Shown here: in pieces, positions 44,830 to 55,957 of the stretch | How the letters are laid out: each line of letters starts with the position of its first letter | Position numbering within the stretch: the first letter of the stretch is position 1 | Source of the DNA: Nigerium massiliense | GTDB taxonomy: Bacteria > Actinomycetota > Actinomycetes > Propionibacteriales > Propionibacteriaceae | Direction: 5' to 3' | Assembly (NCBI RefSeq): GCF_000826085.1 | Contig: NZ_CCYM01000003.1 | Location: 1,201,741 to 1,265,740, forward strand | DNA length: 64,000 nt | Notes under the pieces: model-generated | Databases searched by the model: none | What the model was told of the DNA's origin: nothing | The model's input: only the letters and a program-made list of their open reading frames with translations | Translations under genes and position numbers: made by a program

Positions 44830-44860
44830 CGCCGGGACGCCACGGCGCGGCGTCCCGGCG
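44830..44860. terminator. Bidirectional terminator between convergent genes
   Basis: A perfect 12-bp stem (cgccgggacgcc with its complement) and 7-base loop lie between the methyltransferase-fold gene and phoH. It uses the same GGGACGC core as the hairpin at 43448. Confidence 0.7.
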
Positions 44861-44865
44861 GCGGA

Positions 44866-46236
44866 TCAGAGCCCGACGTCCCCTTCGAGCATCTCGGTGA
44901 CCAGCGCGGCGATCGGCGAGCGTTCCGAGCGGGTCAGCGTGACATGCCCGAACAGCGGGTTGCCCTTCAGCTTCTCCACCACCGCGGCGACGCCGTCGTG
45001 GCGTCCGACCCGCAGGTTGTCGCGCTGGGCGACGTCGTGGGTCAGCACGACCTTCGAGTTCTGGCCGATGCGCGACAGCACGGTCAGCAGCACGTTGCGC
45101 TCCAGCGACTGCGCCTCGTCGACGATCACGAACGCGTTGTGCAGGGAACGTCCCCGGATGTGCGTCAGCGGCAGCACCTCGAGCAGGTCCCGCTCGACGA
45201 TCTCGTCCACCACGTTCTTGTGGACGAACGAACCCAGCGTGTCGAACACCGCCTGACCCCAGGGCGACATCTTCTCGTTCTGGTCGCCGGGCAGGTAGCC
45301 GAGCTCCTGGCCGCCCACCGCGTACAGCGGGCGGAACACGATCACCCGGTCGTGCAGCTGGCGCTCCATCACGTTCTCCAGCCCCGCGGCCAGCGCCAGC
45401 GCGGACTTGCCGGTCCCGGCGCGCCCGCCGAGCGACACGATGCCGATGGACGGATCCATCAGCAGGTCGAACGCGACCCGCTGCTCCGCCGAGCGCCCGT
45501 GCAGGCCGAAGATGTCCCGGTCGGTGCGGATCATCCGCAGCGTCTTGTCGGGGTGGACGCGGCCCAGCGCGGTCGAGCCGCCGCCGCGGGCGACGACGCC
45601 GGTGTGGCACGGCAGGTCGAGCACCTCCGCGGTGGCGACCTGGCCTTCGTCGTAGAGCTGATCGATCGCGGCCGCGCTCATCTCGAGGTCGACCATGCCG
45701 AGCCAGCCCGCGTCGCGGGCGAGCTCGTGCTTGTACTCGTCGGCGTCCAGGCCGACCGAGGCCGCCTTCACCCGCAGCGGCAGGTCCTTGGTGATGAGCG
45801 TGACCTGCCGTCCCTCGGCCGCGTAGTTCAGCGCGACGGCGAGGATGCGCGAGTCGTTGTCGCCGAGGCGGAACCCCAGCGGCAGCACCTCGGGGTCGGT
45901 GTGGTTGAGCTCGACATGGATCGTGCCGCCGCAGTCGTTGACCGGCATGGCCCGGTCCAGGCGCCCGTGCTTGATGCGCAGGTCGTCCAGGAAGCGCAGC
46001 GCCGTCCGGGCCGCGAAGCCCAGCTCCGGATGGTGCCGCTTGCCCTCCAGCTCGTTGATGACCACCAGCGGCAGCACGATCTCGTGCTCGGCGAAGAACC
46101 GCAGCGCCTGCGGGTCGCTGAGCAGCACCGAGGTGTCCACGACGAACACCTTCTGCTCGGTGGGGTTGAGATCTCCGTTGGTGACGACGGGCGCGGGAGC
46201 GTCCGCGACGAACTGTGACTCATTGGTATCGAGCAC
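44866..46236 (-). CDS. phoH2: PIN-domain plus PhoH-type ATPase (PhoH2-like)
   Basis: 456 residues. The N-terminal PIN ribonuclease domain ([44 protein letters not shown]) is joined to a PhoH helicase-like ATPase with Walker [21 protein letters not shown] and Walker [14 protein letters not shown]. Mycobacterial PhoH2 proteins of this layout unwind and cleave RNA. The start GTG 46236 has gagga 7 bases upstream; longer in-frame starts reach 46371 but read Arg-rich sequence unlike the family. It stands alone between the terminator and the GH31 promoter region. Confidence 0.93.
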   Translation of the reverse strand: MLDTNESQFVADAPAPVVTNGDLNPTEQKVFVVDTSVLLSDPQALRFFAEHEIVLPLVVINELEGKRHHPELGFAARTALRFLDDLRIKHGRLDRAMPVNDCGGTIHVELNHTDPEVLPLGFRLGDNDSRILAVALNYAAEGRQVTLITKDLPLRVKAASVGLDADEYKHELARDAGWLGMVDLEMSAAAIDQLYDEGQVATAEVLDLPCHTGVVARGGGSTALGRVHPDKTLRMIRTDRDIFGLHGRSAEQRVAFDLLMDPSIGIVSLGGRAGTGKSALALAAGLENVMERQLHDRVIVFRPLYAVGGQELGYLPGDQNEKMSPWGQAVFDTLGSFVHKNVVDEIVERDLLEVLPLTHIRGRSLHNAFVIVDEAQSLERNVLLTVLSRIGQNSKVVLTHDVAQRDNLRVGRHDGVAAVVEKLKGNPLFGHVTLTRSERSPIAALVTEMLEGDVGL

Positions 46237-46635
46237 GTCATTCCTCACTGGTTCGGGCCGCGTGATCTCCACCCGGCCTCGCCTTGACGGTTTCAGCCGG
46301 TGGACTCCCTGACGGGAACGGGTCTCATCGATCCAGTGCCTCCGGGTTGGGACGCCTGACGCGACGTCCACGTGGTCACGTTAACCAACACCCCGGTCAA
46401 TGCCGAGTGGCGCGCCCACACGTTTTGGCAGTGTTCACCCGTCGGTTACTCGCCGGCCGGGCCGTCCGGGTAGCCAGCATGGCCGCCGACGCGCCGCGGC
46501 AGGTTCATCGGGACGGGTGCCCCGTGGCGGTTCGGCTCGTAGGCTGACTTCCATGCCGCTACCCCCCCACCTCGTCCAGCACACTTCGCCGACGGACGGG
46601 TCCCCCGGGGCGGTTCGGCTCGTAGGCTGACTCCC
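46237..46635. other. Promoter region with an 83-bp tandem duplication
   Basis: No full gene lies in these 399 bases. The first half carries the phoH2 promoter side. The second half (46511-46676) is an 83-bp unit repeated twice, covering the promoter and first codons of the GH31 gene. Confidence 0.7.
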
Positions 46636-46676
46636 ATGCCGCTCCCCCCCCCCCTCGTCCAGCACACTTCGCCGCC
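46511..46676 (+). repeat. 83-bp tandem duplication of a leaderless promoter and gene start
   Basis: Copies 46511-46593 and 46594-46676 share gcggttcggctcgtaggctg, an ATG 7 bases after TAGGCT, and the codons for MPLPP-LVQHTSP. In the first copy the reading frame starting at 46553 ends after 25 codons (TAG at 46628-46630). In the second copy it continues as the GH31 protein. The second copy has eleven C in a row (46644-46654) where the first has seven plus an A. Confidence 0.85.
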
Positions 46677-49005
46677 CCCACCCGCCTCGTCCGTCGTCCG
46701 CGGCGACACCTGGCGCATCACCGTGCTCACCGACCGGCTGCTGCGGTTGGAGTACTCCGCCGACGGCCGCTTCGAGGATCGCGCGACGCAGGTCGTGCTG
46801 CACCGGGACTTCCCGCCCGTGGACTTCCGGGTCATCGAGAAGGGCGAGGGCCTCCAGCTCCACACGGACGCCCTGACACTCGAGTACGACGGCCGCCCGT
46901 TCTCTCCGGGCGGGCTCGTGATGACCCCGGTCGGCGGCGAGGGCTACCGCCAGGTGTGGCGCTACGGCGAGCAACTGCACGAGTGGATCCTGCCGAACAA
47001 CCTCGGCGGCACCGCCCGCACCCTCGACACCGTCGACGGCGCCTGCGAGTTGGAGCCGGGGCTGATGTCGACGACCGGCTCGGCGGCCCTCGACGACTCC
47101 GGGTCGCTGGCGCTCACCGAGGACGGCTGGGTCGACCAGCGCGTGGGCGACGTCGACGTGTACCTGTTCGCCCATCAGCGCGACTTCCCCGCCGCGCTGC
47201 GCGACTTCTACCGGCTCACCGGGCCGACGCCGATGTTGCCCCGCTACGCGCTGGGCAACTGGTGGAGCCGGTACTACCCGTACTCGCAGGAGTCCTACAA
47301 GGCGCTCATGAACCGGTTCGCCGCCGAGGAGCTGCCGTTCAGCGTCGCCGTCCTCGACATGGACTGGCACTGGGTGGACATCGATCCTCGCTTCGGCGCC
47401 GGCTGGACCGGCTACTCCTGGAACACCGACCTGTTCCCCGACCACGTCGCGCTGCTGACCGACCTCCACAGCCGCGGGCTGCGGGTCACCCTCAACGACC
47501 ACCCGGCGGCGGGCGTCCGCGCCTACGAGGACCGTTACCCCGAGCTGGCCCGGCGCCTGGGCATCGACCCGGCCACGGAAGAGCCGATCCCGTTCGACAT
47601 CGGCGACCGCGACTTCGTCGCCCCCTACTTCGAGGAGATCCACCACCCCCTCGAGGACGAGGGCGTCGACTTCTGGTGGATCGACTGGCAGCAGGGCAAG
47701 CACACCCGCACGCCCGGGCTCGACCCGCTGTGGGCGCTGAACCACTTCCACTTCCTCGACAGCGCCCGCGAGGGACGCCGTCCGCTCACGTTGTCCCGCT
47801 ACGCCGGGCCGGGGTCGCATCGCTACCCCGTGGGCTTTTCCGGGGACAGCGTGATCAGCTGGGACAGCCTCGACTTCCAGCCCCGGTTCACCGCGACCGC
47901 GGCCAACATCGGCTACGGCTGGTGGAGCCACGACATCGGCGGCCACCTGTGGGGCTATCGGGACCAGGATCTGCAGTCCCGCTGGTACCAGCTGGGCCTC
48001 TTCTCCCCCATCAACCGATTGCACTCCTCCCGCGGAGAGTTCACCCGCAAGGAGCCGTGGACGTTCGACGCCATCCACGAGCGGGTGATGGGCGACTGCC
48101 TGCGCTTCCGCCACCGACTGTTGCCGTACCTGTACACGATGAACGAGCGCGCCCACAGCCAGGGCGAACCGCTGTGCCGTCCGTTGTACTACGAGGACCC
48201 CCGCGCCGAGACCGCGCTGCGGTCGCTGAACAGCTTCCTGTTCGGCACCCAGCTGCTCGTGGCCCCGATCACCCGCCCCCTGGACCCGCACAGCCGCCAA
48301 GGCGCCGTGACGACGTGGCTGCCCGAGGGCACCTGGACCGACATCTTCACCGGCGTCCGCTACTCCGGCGGCCGTGAGGTACGGCTACATCGTCCCATCG
48401 ACGGCTACCCCGTGCTCGGACGCGCCGGCGCGATCGTCCCGCTGCAGCCCGAGGGTGCCTACGGTATCGAGAACCCGGACGCGCTGGAGTTGCGCGTCTG
48501 CCCCGGCGCCGACGGCGAGTTCGTGCTCTACGAGGACGACGACGCGCTCGAACCGGTGTCGGTGCGCACCCGGTTCCGCTGGGACGACGCGGCGGGCGTC
48601 CTCACGGTCGCCGCCGCCGAGGCGGACGGCCCCGCCGGTCAGGCGCCCGTGCCCGCGTCCCGGCGCTACACCCTGGCCCTCGTGGGAGTCGAGCGCCCGG
48701 AGCCCTTGCCGGCCGGGGCGTCCTACGCCGAGGAGTCGGCGACCCTGCGGCTGGACGGCGGCACGATCGCGACGGACGCCGGCGGCGCCATCGCCGCGCC
48801 GGGCGTCCGCGTGGCGAGCAACGACGTCGTCGCGCGCATCAAGCGGTTCCTGCTGCAGGCGGAGATCGGGCTCATCCTCAAGGAGCGCATCTGGTCGATC
48901 GTGGCCGGCCGAGACACCGAGCGCGCACGACTGCAGGCGCTCGAGGCCGTGGAGATGGACGCCGAGATCCGCGGGCCGCTGGCCGAGCTGATGCTGGCGC
49001 TGTGA
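46636..49005 (+). CDS. Glycoside hydrolase family 31 (alpha-glucosidase type)
   Basis: 789 residues, no signal peptide. The N-terminal galactose-mutarotase-like sandwich (WRITVLTDRLLRLEYSADGR) precedes the catalytic barrel: PRYALGNWWSRYYPYSQESY, FSVAVLDMDWHWVDIDP, the nucleophile Asp in FWWIDWQQGKH and the acid-base Asp in PVGFSGDSVISWDSL. A third landmark is YGWWSHDIGGHLWGY. GH31 enzymes release glucose or xylose from alpha-linked oligosaccharides. The start is set by TAGGCT 7 bases upstream. An 11-C run sits in codons 3-7, so slippage would switch the frame. A 17-bp-stem terminator follows. Confidence 0.93.
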   Translation: MPLPPPLVQHTSPPPPASSVVRGDTWRITVLTDRLLRLEYSADGRFEDRATQVVLHRDFPPVDFRVIEKGEGLQLHTDALTLEYDGRPFSPGGLVMTPVGGEGYRQVWRYGEQLHEWILPNNLGGTARTLDTVDGACELEPGLMSTTGSAALDDSGSLALTEDGWVDQRVGDVDVYLFAHQRDFPAALRDFYRLTGPTPMLPRYALGNWWSRYYPYSQESYKALMNRFAAEELPFSVAVLDMDWHWVDIDPRFGAGWTGYSWNTDLFPDHVALLTDLHSRGLRVTLNDHPAAGVRAYEDRYPELARRLGIDPATEEPIPFDIGDRDFVAPYFEEIHHPLEDEGVDFWWIDWQQGKHTRTPGLDPLWALNHFHFLDSAREGRRPLTLSRYAGPGSHRYPVGFSGDSVISWDSLDFQPRFTATAANIGYGWWSHDIGGHLWGYRDQDLQSRWYQLGLFSPINRLHSSRGEFTRKEPWTFDAIHERVMGDCLRFRHRLLPYLYTMNERAHSQGEPLCRPLYYEDPRAETALRSLNSFLFGTQLLVAPITRPLDPHSRQGAVTTWLPEGTWTDIFTGVRYSGGREVRLHRPIDGYPVLGRAGAIVPLQPEGAYGIENPDALELRVCPGADGEFVLYEDDDALEPVSVRTRFRWDDAAGVLTVAAAEADGPAGQAPVPASRRYTLALVGVERPEPLPAGASYAEESATLRLDGGTIATDAGGAIAAPGVRVASNDVVARIKRFLLQAEIGLILKERIWSIVAGRDTERARLQALEAVEMDAEIRGPLAELMLAL

Positions 49006-49020
49006 GTCCGGGCCGTTAAC

Positions 49021-49064
49021 GAGCGGAACCGCCAGCCTCGGGGGACGGGCTGGCGGTTCCGCTC
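49021..49064. terminator. Strong hairpin terminator between GH31 and uppS
   Basis: A perfect 17-bp stem (gagcggaaccgccagcc with its complement) closes a 10-base loop, 16 bases after the GH31 stop. It serves GH31 and probably also the leftward uppS transcript. Confidence 0.85.
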
Positions 49065-49243
49065 ATACGGCGACGCTGACCATGGAGGAGGTCAACGTTC
49101 TTCTTGCTTGCGTCGAGGTTCGGGACCAGTCGAACCTCTTTCACGACCGCACTCATAACGTTAGGCGCCACCGCAGCCGCTCCGATAGCGAGGGTCGCCA
49201 AGTCGGCACCTTGGAACGAGGACCTCGGTACTTTCGTACCGGC

Positions 49244-50047
49244 TCAGCGCCCGTAGCGCCGCTCCCGCGTCCCGTAGGAGCGCAGGGCGCGCAGGAAATC
49301 GACCCGGCGGAAGTCGGGCCACAGCGCCTCGCAGAAGTAGAACTCGCTGTGGGCCGACTGCCAGAGCAGGAACCCGGACAGCCGCTGCTCCCCCGAGGTG
49401 CGGATGATGAGGTCGGGGTCGGGCTGGCCCGCGGTGTAGAGGTGGGACGCGATGTCGTCGATCTCGAGCGTGGCGGCCACCTCCTCCAGCGTGCGGCCCT
49501 TGCTGGCCTCGCTGGCGAGCAGCGACCGGACGGCGTCCCGAAGTTCGTGGCGTCCGCCGTACGCGACCGCGACGTTCACCCGCATGCCGTCGAGGCCCGC
49601 GGTCGCCTCCTCGCAGCGTCGCAGGGACGCCTGCATGTCATCGGGCAGCAGCGACAGGTCGCCGACCGACTTGACCGGCCAGCGCCTGGTGCCGGCGAGG
49701 TCCTGCTGGAGCTTTTCGATGACCCGGAGCAGCGGGGAGACGTCGGTCTCGCGCAGCAGGTTCTCCGTCGACAGCACCCAGAGCGTCACGACGGCGATGC
49801 CGGCCTCGTCGCACCATTCGACGAAGGAACGCAGCTTGTCCGCCCCCGCCTGGTAGCCGACGACGAGCGGCTGACCGGGGGCGTTCAGGCGGGCCCACCG
49901 CCGGTTACCGTCGGCGAGCACGGCGACGTGCTGCGGCAGGTGTTCGGGGTCGAGTTCGGAGCGCAGCCGCTGCTCGTACGTGGAGTACAGCAGCTCCGAC
50001 GGGTGCAAGCGATCCGCCCATTCGCGCGTCCGGTCGGCCCAAGACAT
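49244..50047 (-). CDS. uppS: Isoprenyl transferase (cis-prenyl diphosphate synthase)
   Basis: 267 residues. The catalytic Asp region is HVAVLADGNRRWARLN, followed by VVTLWVLSTENLLR, MRVNVAVAYGGRHELRDAV and the IPP-site block PDLIIRTSGEQRLSGFLLWQ with SEFYFCEALWPDF. Actinobacteria often have two such enzymes, one making a short-chain Z-product and one the long undecaprenyl or decaprenyl chain. The N-terminus here (YSTYEQRLRSELDPEHLPQH) looks like the short-chain paralogue, but I cannot be sure. TAATGT lies 6 bases before the ATG. Confidence 0.92.
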   Translation of the reverse strand: MSWADRTREWADRLHPSELLYSTYEQRLRSELDPEHLPQHVAVLADGNRRWARLNAPGQPLVVGYQAGADKLRSFVEWCDEAGIAVVTLWVLSTENLLRETDVSPLLRVIEKLQQDLAGTRRWPVKSVGDLSLLPDDMQASLRRCEEATAGLDGMRVNVAVAYGGRHELRDAVRSLLASEASKGRTLEEVAATLEIDDIASHLYTAGQPDPDLIIRTSGEQRLSGFLLWQSAHSEFYFCEALWPDFRRVDFLRALRSYGTRERRYGR

Positions 50048-50140
50048 GGGGTCACATTAGCGAACAACGGCCCGACCGGCCCCGCGCCGGCGGCCCGCCG
50101 CCCCTGGAGAACCGTCGGCGGCACGCTCTACGGTGGGCTC

Positions 50141-51085
50141 ATGAAACTCCTCGTGATCGCCAACGCGCCCCTCACCCTCGACCCGCCCGATGACGTCGAG
50201 GTGGTCGAGCTCGATCCGACGCAGCCCATCCCTGCCGAGCACCTGGACGCGGAGGGCGCCCTCGTCGAGGGCTGGGGAAGCCCCACGCTGAAGCAACTCG
50301 CCGAGGACGCCCCCTACCTGACCTGGGTGCAGACGCTGGCGGCCGGCCCCGACGCCGTGCTGCGAGCCGGGTTCGGCCCGCAGGTGACCATCTGCACCGG
50401 CCGCGGCTTCCACGACAAGACAGTCTCCGAGCACGCGCTGGCGCTGACGCTGACGGCGCTCACCGACATCCCGACGCTGCTGGAGCGGCAGCGCGACCAC
50501 GACTTCGCCCACGAGGAGTTCGGCTCGTGGCGTCCGCTGCACTCCCCCGACCGGCTCTCGACGCTCATCGAGTCCAACGTGCTGATCTGGGGCTTCGGCT
50601 CCATCGGCCAGCACATGGCGACGCTCTTCGCGGCCTGCTCGGCGAACGTCCGGGGCGTCGCGACCAGCCGCGGTGAGCGCGGCGGCTTCGAGGTCTTCAC
50701 CGAGGACGACCTGCCGCAGTTGCTGCCCGAGACCGACGTGTTGGTGATGGTGCTGCCCAGTTCCGACGGCACGGAGAAGGCCCTGAACGCCGAGCGCATC
50801 GCGATGCTCAAGCCGATCTCATGGGTGGTCAACGTGGGCCGTGGCACCACCGTCGACGAGGACGCCTTGGTGGAGGCCCTCAACGCCGGACGCCTGGGCG
50901 GCGCCGCCCTCGACGTCACGTACGAGGAGCCCTACCCCTCCGACGGGCCGCTGTGGGACGCTCGCAACGTCGTCATCACCCCGCACATGGCCGGCGGCCG
51001 CGCCGTCGGCGCCGACGAGATGGTGAACCGCCAGATCGAACACCTGCGCCGGGGAGAGCCGCTGGAGAACGCCGTCGAGCGCTGA
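50141..51085 (+). CDS. D-2-hydroxyacid dehydrogenase family protein
   Basis: 314 residues. The NAD-binding motif is VLIWGFGSIGQHMATLFAAC, and the catalytic Arg, Glu and His are in WVVNVGRGTTVDEDALVEAL, AALDVTYEEPYP and VVITPHMAGG. It resembles phosphoglycerate-dehydrogenase-like and hydroxypyruvate-reductase-like enzymes without the ACT domain. The substrate is not clear. TACGGT lies 6 bases before the ATG, indicating a leaderless transcript. It is divergent from uppS. Confidence 0.9.
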   Translation: MKLLVIANAPLTLDPPDDVEVVELDPTQPIPAEHLDAEGALVEGWGSPTLKQLAEDAPYLTWVQTLAAGPDAVLRAGFGPQVTICTGRGFHDKTVSEHALALTLTALTDIPTLLERQRDHDFAHEEFGSWRPLHSPDRLSTLIESNVLIWGFGSIGQHMATLFAACSANVRGVATSRGERGGFEVFTEDDLPQLLPETDVLVMVLPSSDGTEKALNAERIAMLKPISWVVNVGRGTTVDEDALVEALNAGRLGGAALDVTYEEPYPSDGPLWDARNVVITPHMAGGRAVGADEMVNRQIEHLRRGEPLENAVER

Positions 51086-51140
51086 GCCTTCGAGCCACCC
51101 CGGCGACCCTCTGGGCCGCCGGGCCGCCCTGCCCGGCGGC

Positions 51141-53279
<2,139 letters not shown>

Positions 53280-53300
53280 GCCGTCCAGCCTAGCGAGACC

Positions 53301-53525
53301 TCAGACGGGGTCGGCTCCCGACCTGCTGTCGCCAGGGTTGCGGACCGGGCCGTCCCCGGAGAACGGCCCCGACGAGACCCGCTGCTGGTCCACCGGCAGA
53401 TCGATGTTGCGCATCTGCTTGCGCATGTTGAAGAACAGGAACACGATGCACGCGCCCAGGACGGCCGTGACCGCCAGGGCGATCCAGCCGGGCGCCACCA
53501 GCGCACCCATGTCGAGCAGAACCAT
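53301..53525 (-). CDS. Small single-pass membrane protein
   Basis: 74 residues. One hydrophobic helix (APGWIALAVTAVLGACIVFL, about 10-29) is followed by a basic stretch (NMRKQMRNID), so the N-terminus is outside and the tail is cytoplasmic. The tail is Gly/Pro/Ser-rich. The ATG at 53525 has aaggag 7 bases upstream. Similar small proteins follow mca in actinobacteria but have no known role. Confidence 0.75.
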   Translation of the reverse strand: MVLLDMGALVAPGWIALAVTAVLGACIVFLFFNMRKQMRNIDLPVDQQRVSSGPFSGDGPVRNPGDSRSGADPV

Positions 53526-53580
53526 CACCGCACTCCTTCACTCCAGATCGGCGCGGACATGCCCAGCATGCTACCTCCGC

Positions 53581-54531
53581 TCAGATGGAGTAGAACCACT
53601 CGCCGTCCGGGTCGGCCACCTGCGCGTCCAGCCCGGCGAAGAGGTCGTCCTCGGGCACCTCGGTGGGCACCATCGAGCGGACGAGCTGGAAGTCCTCGGT
53701 GGGCCAGCCGACCTGCTGGATCTTCAGCGGCACCGCGAACCACATCCCGTCGGGGTCGACCTGGGTGGCGTGCGCCTTCAGGGCGGCGTCCCGCACCGGG
53801 AAGTACTCGGCGCACGGGATGAAGGTGGTGAGCCGCGCCTCGGCCTCCGGGTCCTCGGCCCAGGACGCCAGCCGCTCGGCATACGGCGAGTCGAGGCCCT
53901 CCTCGTGCATCAGCTGATCGAGCCGGGCGTAGCGGTTCCGGTGGAAGGACATCTGGTAGTAGACCTTCTGCACCTGCCACGGCTCGCCGTGCTCGGGCCA
54001 CTTCGCGGGGTCCGCCGCGGCGTCGAGGGCGGCCATCGTGATGCGGTGGCACTGGATGTGGTCGGGGTGCGGGTAGCCGCCGTTCTCGTCGTAGGTGGTC
54101 ATCACATGCGGACGGAACTGCCGGATCACCCGCACGAGCGCGCCCGCCGCCTCGTCGACGTCCTGCAGCGCGAAACAGCCGTCAGGCAGCGGCGGCAGCG
54201 GGTCGCCCTCGGGCAGCCCGGAGTCGACGAAGCCGAGCCACGTCTGCTCGATGCCGAGGATCTCGCGAGCCTTGTCCATCTCGCGGGTGCGGATCTCGCC
54301 GATGTGCTCGCGGGTGTAGTCGTCCTCCATCTTCGGGTTGAGGATCGAGCCGCGCTCACCGCCCGTGCACGTCGCCACCATCACCCGGACGCCCTCGGCG
54401 ACGTACTTCGCGGTGGTGGCCGCGCCCTTGCTCGACTCGTCATCGGGATGGGCGTGGACGTGCAACAGCCGCAGCGGGGCGCCCTCGGCGTCCCGCCGCA
54501 CCGGCTTCGAAAGGGATGGCATGAGCGCCAT
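53581..54531 (-). CDS. mca: Mycothiol S-conjugate amidase
   Basis: 316 residues. Zinc ligands are in HVHAHPDDESSKG (residues about 24-36) and in GGYPHPDHIQCH. Other family blocks are CTGGERGSILNP and WLGFVDSGLPEGDPLPPLPD. Mca cleaves mycothiol conjugates of electrophiles and antibiotics to a mercapturic acid that is exported. Its presence shows the organism makes mycothiol. The start is uncertain: ATG 54531 gives an N-terminus close to the family, while 54585 would overlap the divergent gene. It heads a cluster with DUF4307 and greA that is conserved in actinobacteria. Confidence 0.93.
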   Translation of the reverse strand: MALMPSLSKPVRRDAEGAPLRLLHVHAHPDDESSKGAATTAKYVAEGVRVMVATCTGGERGSILNPKMEDDYTREHIGEIRTREMDKAREILGIEQTWLGFVDSGLPEGDPLPPLPDGCFALQDVDEAAGALVRVIRQFRPHVMTTYDENGGYPHPDHIQCHRITMAALDAAADPAKWPEHGEPWQVQKVYYQMSFHRNRYARLDQLMHEEGLDSPYAERLASWAEDPEAEARLTTFIPCAEYFPVRDAALKAHATQVDPDGMWFAVPLKIQQVGWPTEDFQLVRSMVPTEVPEDDLFAGLDAQVADPDGEWFYSI

Positions 54532-54584
54532 TGTGGCGACCCGGTCAAGCATGAGGCGCCCGGGTCCGGCATGAGGGCGGCACA

Positions 54585-54992
54585 ATGGAGGCCGTGACGA
54601 CCGAGACCGACGCCGAACGCATCGCCCGCCGCTACCCGCCCCGCCGCGGACGCCGGTGGTGGGTCGTGGCGGCCGTCGTGCTGGCGGCCGTCCTGGGCTC
54701 GTGGCTCGTGTGGACGGCCACGCACCACGCGAACCCGCCGGTGGCCGGGCACGTCGCCGCGTTCGACGTCGTCTCCGACACGCAGATCGACGTCACCGTC
54801 ACCGTGCAGCGCACCGATCCTGCGCAGCCCGCCCGCTGCGAGGTCACGACACAGGCGGTCACCTACGACACGGTCGGGCAGCTGCCGTTCGACGTCCCGC
54901 CGGGCACCGAACGGCTGACGACCGTGAAGGTGAGCGTGAACACCTTCAAGCGCGCGACCACGGCCGACGTCGCCTACTGCCGGCCCGCCTGA
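54585..54992 (+). CDS. DUF4307 membrane-anchored protein
   Basis: 135 residues. The N-terminus is TDAERIARRYPPRRGRRWW, then a membrane helix (VVAAVVLAAVLGSWLVWTAT) and an extracytoplasmic beta-rich domain (AAFDVVSDTQIDVTVTVQRT, CEVTTQAVTYDTVGQL). DUF4307 lies next to mca in many actinobacteria; its function is unknown. The ATG has gaggg 7 bases upstream; a GTG three codons later is possible. Confidence 0.88.
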   Translation: MEAVTTETDAERIARRYPPRRGRRWWVVAAVVLAAVLGSWLVWTATHHANPPVAGHVAAFDVVSDTQIDVTVTVQRTDPAQPARCEVTTQAVTYDTVGQLPFDVPPGTERLTTVKVSVNTFKRATTADVAYCRPA

Positions 54993-55035
54993 CCGGGAGC
55001 AGGAGGGCGCCGGGCCCCGATGGTAAGCTGTCCCG

Positions 55036-55545
55036 ATGGCAGAGGATCAGAAGAACGTCGTCTGGCTCACCCAGGATGCGTACGACAAGCTCTCCGAGGA
55101 GCTCGAGTTCATGAAGGGCGAGGGCCGGCAGCAGGTGTCGGCGAAGATCGCCCAGGCCCGCGACGAGGGCGACCTGAGTGAGAACGGTGGCTACCACGCC
55201 GCGCGCGAGGAGCAGGGGCAGCAGGAGGCCCGCATCCGGCAGCTCGAGGTGATGCTTCGCGACGCCGAGATCGGCGAGGCCCCGGCCAGTTCGTCGACCG
55301 TCGAACCCGGCACCCGGGTGACGATCTGCTACGACGGCGACACCGACGACACCGACACGTTCCTGCTGGGCTCCCGCGAGCTGGTGGGCCTGGCCGACGA
55401 CGTCGACATCGAGGTCTTCTCTCCGCAGTCCCCGTTGGGCGCTGCGATCCTCGGCAAGAAGGTGGGCGAAACTGCCACCTACGAGGGCCCCACCGGCAAG
55501 TCCTTCGAGGTGCAGGTGCTCGAGATCGAGCCGTTCACGTCCTGA
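55036..55545 (+). CDS. greA: Transcription elongation factor GreA
   Basis: 169 residues. The N-terminal coiled coil carries the acidic tip in ARDEGDLSENGGYHAAREEQ, which reaches into the RNA polymerase secondary channel to promote cleavage of backtracked RNA. The C-terminal FKBP-like domain ends SPLGAAILGKKVGETATYEG. TAAGCT lies 6 bases before the ATG with no Shine-Dalgarno, so the mRNA is probably leaderless. It ends before a strong hairpin. Confidence 0.96.
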   Translation: MAEDQKNVVWLTQDAYDKLSEELEFMKGEGRQQVSAKIAQARDEGDLSENGGYHAAREEQGQQEARIRQLEVMLRDAEIGEAPASSSTVEPGTRVTICYDGDTDDTDTFLLGSRELVGLADDVDIEVFSPQSPLGAAILGKKVGETATYEGPTGKSFEVQVLEIEPFTS

Positions 55546-55564
55546 CAATTGATTGATGCTTTTG

Positions 55565-55593
55565 ACGCCGGCGCCCTCGATGGGCGCCGGCGT
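55565..55593 (+). terminator. Terminator after greA
   Basis: A perfect 12-bp stem (acgccggcgccc with its complement) and 5-base loop lie 19 bases after the greA stop, between convergent genes. Confidence 0.75.
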
Positions 55594-55618
55594 TCGGGTG
55601 TCCGGGCGCGGTCGCCGC

Positions 55619-55957
55619 TCAGCTCTCTCGACCGCGCTCGGCGAGCAGTCCGGCCGCCACGGCCGGATCGAGACGGCCGGCGGCGACGGCGTCCAAGATC
55701 TGCGTCCGGACGCCGTCCTCGGCACCCGAGGCGCCAACGGACGCGGGCGCCGGGTCGGGCCCAGGGACGGACGACGCCGGGGGGTTCTGGGTCTCGGCGC
55801 GGCCACCCGGGCCGGTCGCGGAGTCGTGCGCGCACAGGTGGCCGAGGTCGTCCGCGGCCATCTCCAGGCCACAGTCGGCGCAGCGGACGCGGGTGACGAT
55901 CAGCCGGTGCTCCCCGCAGCGCGGGCAGGAATCCGGCGACCAGGACCGTTCGGTCAT
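55619..55957 (-). CDS. Zinc-ribbon protein with a C-terminal SHOCT-like helix
   Basis: 112 residues. Two CxxC pairs (SCPRCGEHRL and VRCADCGLEM) form a zinc ribbon similar to DUF2089. A Pro/Ala-rich linker leads to a terminal helix ILDAVAAGRLDPAVAAGLLA. The ATG overlaps the stop of the gene before it by 4 bases (ATGA), so both are made together. The same short helix pattern begins the partner protein, which suggests the two share a binding mode. Confidence 0.75.
   Translation of the reverse strand: MTERSWSPDSCPRCGEHRLIVTRVRCADCGLEMAADDLGHLCAHDSATGPGGRAETQNPPASSVPGPDPAPASVGASGAEDGVRTQILDAVAAGRLDPAVAAGLLAERGRES

Noticed and set aside
49016..49201. A 61-codon minus-strand frame beginning MATLAIGAAAVAPNVMSA between GH31 and uppS
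   Set aside because: It starts at TTG, runs through the 17-bp terminator hairpin and matches nothing known. It could be a small protein but cannot be supported.
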